DNA of 64,000 nt from Rhyacichthys aspro. Lineage: Eukaryota > Chordata > Actinopteri > Gobiiformes > Rhyacichthyidae. Shown piece after piece: positions 63,152 to 64,000 of this stretch (positions within the stretch are counted from its first letter, which is position 1; each line of letters starts with the position of its first letter). The stretch lies in assembly GCA_036850595.1 (NCBI GenBank), contig CM072161.1:8081905-8145904 (forward strand), read 5' to 3'. The translations under genes were made by a program, and so were the position numbers. The notes beneath the pieces are model-generated. The model was not told where the DNA came from. It ran no database searches and saw only the letters and a program-made list of their open reading frames with translations.

Positions 63152-63369
63152 GGGCTGGCACCGAGGACGTGACCCTACCCCGGGATTGGATAGCACCCGC
63201 CGGATGCTGGGGGGACCGGACCAGTCAGTTGTCGCCCCGATTCTGCCGCTGACACTCTCTCCTGGACCCAACCTGATGGATTCTTCAGTTTGTCACGGCT
63301 GCCAGAGCGAGGCTTTGCAACAATATCATCTTCTGTAGCCACAGCACGACACTGACAGCATTTATTTCT
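63152..63369 (+). other. candidate internal exon of an unidentified plus-strand gene
   Basis: Preceded by a strong acceptor (CTCCTCTGTCTCTACAG) and ended by a GTAAGT donor at 63,370, giving 218 bases of GC-richer sequence. All three frames contain stops; the longest open stretch from an ATG is 45 codons (begins MLGGPDQSVVAPILP), which matches no family I know. A 5' untranslated exon is the simplest reading, possibly spliced to the exon ending at 54,644. Confidence 0.35.
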
Positions 63370-63934
63370 GTAAGTACACATTCATTATCCAAATATTGCA
63401 GTTAATTAGACGGAGAGTCGGTCCAGACAGATGTTTTCGGTGCAGGGTTTACCTTCTTTCACATACTACAGCGGTGTCAGGTTTCAAAGCTAAGCAGAGT
63501 TGAAGCCGAGACCAAAGGAACTCAAGTGTGAAAGAGTTTTATCCCGAAAAATCCCCAAAGCACCTGTAATTTATTCAGGCACCTCGCGCAACTTTCACAT
63601 CTCATCCTTGAAATTCTTACCGTGAGCATCAGAGCAGGAAATGTATGGATAGTGCAACAGTAACACGCGATAGCAGCAGATGTTATCACACCATTACACT
63701 GTATGTCGTCATTTAAATAAGAATTTGAACTTTTGGGGTGTGCTACATTTTTTCAGTTCAACTAAAACTACAATGTATGAAATGTACATGTTCCCACAAA
63801 AAATGCCTAGCTTAGATTTAGAGATGAACGTAGATGTAGTAGATGTTAGTGCTGACATTAGAAGCAAATAACACTTTCTATTCTGTATTTGTTTTGGGTG
63901 GATTTGATTTATGCAAAAAAACCCAAAAGAAATA

Positions 63935-64000
63935 AAATCTAAAATCTGTTAAAATCCATCTAAAACCTTTTCAAATCCAATTAAAACCTGTTCAAATCCA
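63935..64000 (+). repeat. 21-bp minisatellite, left edge (array D, truncated by window)
   Basis: Three units of the TTCAAATCCAAT(T/C)AAAACC type start at about 63,940 and run off the window. The same 21-bp period as arrays A-C. Confidence 0.8.

Noticed and set aside
62866..63252. Overlapping long ORFs on both strands (127 and 83 codons)
   Set aside because: The plus-strand frame crosses a strong splice acceptor at 63,151, and neither frame resembles a known protein.

Overview
The window reads as nuclear DNA of a ray-finned (teleost) fish. Genes are split by GT-AG introns, most of the sequence is AT-rich non-coding DNA, and there are fish-type dispersed repeats (hAT-like remnants, MITEs, an RTE reverse-transcriptase relic, a solo LTR, minisatellites). 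I see no bacterial, viral or organellar genes, no CRISPR array and no rRNA or tRNA gene.

Layout. (1) 1-14,874, minus strand: the 5' part of pcp4 (Purkinje cell protein 4). The start exon lies at 14.87 kb and exon 2 at 0.2 kb, joined by a 14.6-kb intron; the calmodulin-binding IQ exon lies off the left edge. (2) 15-25 kb: intergenic DNA with a 35-bp tandem repeat inside a MITE, a solo LTR nested in a homopolymer-rich array, a broken transposon-type first exon, and an RTE relic. (3) 25.36-29.98 kb, minus strand: a complete nine-exon igsf5 gene (369 aa, two Ig domains, one membrane segment, a C-terminal PDZ ligand). (4) 34.7-37.9 kb: a small minus-strand first exon that starts about 600 bp from, and divergently to, a complete six-exon hmgn1-type gene (88 aa). 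(5) 39.6-43.7 kb, minus strand: a complete nine-coding-exon slc37a4 (glucose-6-phosphate transporter, 448 aa with its 66-bp cassette exon). (6) 43.8-64 kb: a gene-poor stretch with repeats, stretches that look like conserved regulatory DNA, and two candidate untranslated exons of an unidentified plus-strand gene.

The order pcp4(-), igsf5(-), [gap], hmgn1(+) is the mirror image of human 21q22.2 (HMGN1, GET1, LCA5L, SH3BGR, B3GALT5, IGSF5, PCP4). This supports the gene calls and the idea that the divergent exon beside hmgn1 stands in the GET1 position. slc37a4 is not part of the human block (it is on human 11q), so there is a synteny break to the right of hmgn1. The genes have unrelated roles (calmodulin regulation, cell adhesion, chromatin, ER glucose metabolism) and do not form a pathway.

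I did not find a clearly new biological system. The observations most worth checking are the conserved alternative exon of slc37a4, the missing disulphide cysteine in the first Ig domain of igsf5, the dispersed 21-bp minisatellite carried inside transposon remnants, a perfect 37-bp inverted repeat, and the missing get1 body. Splice sites, phases and reading frames were worked out by hand; homology calls come from recalled family features, not from a search.
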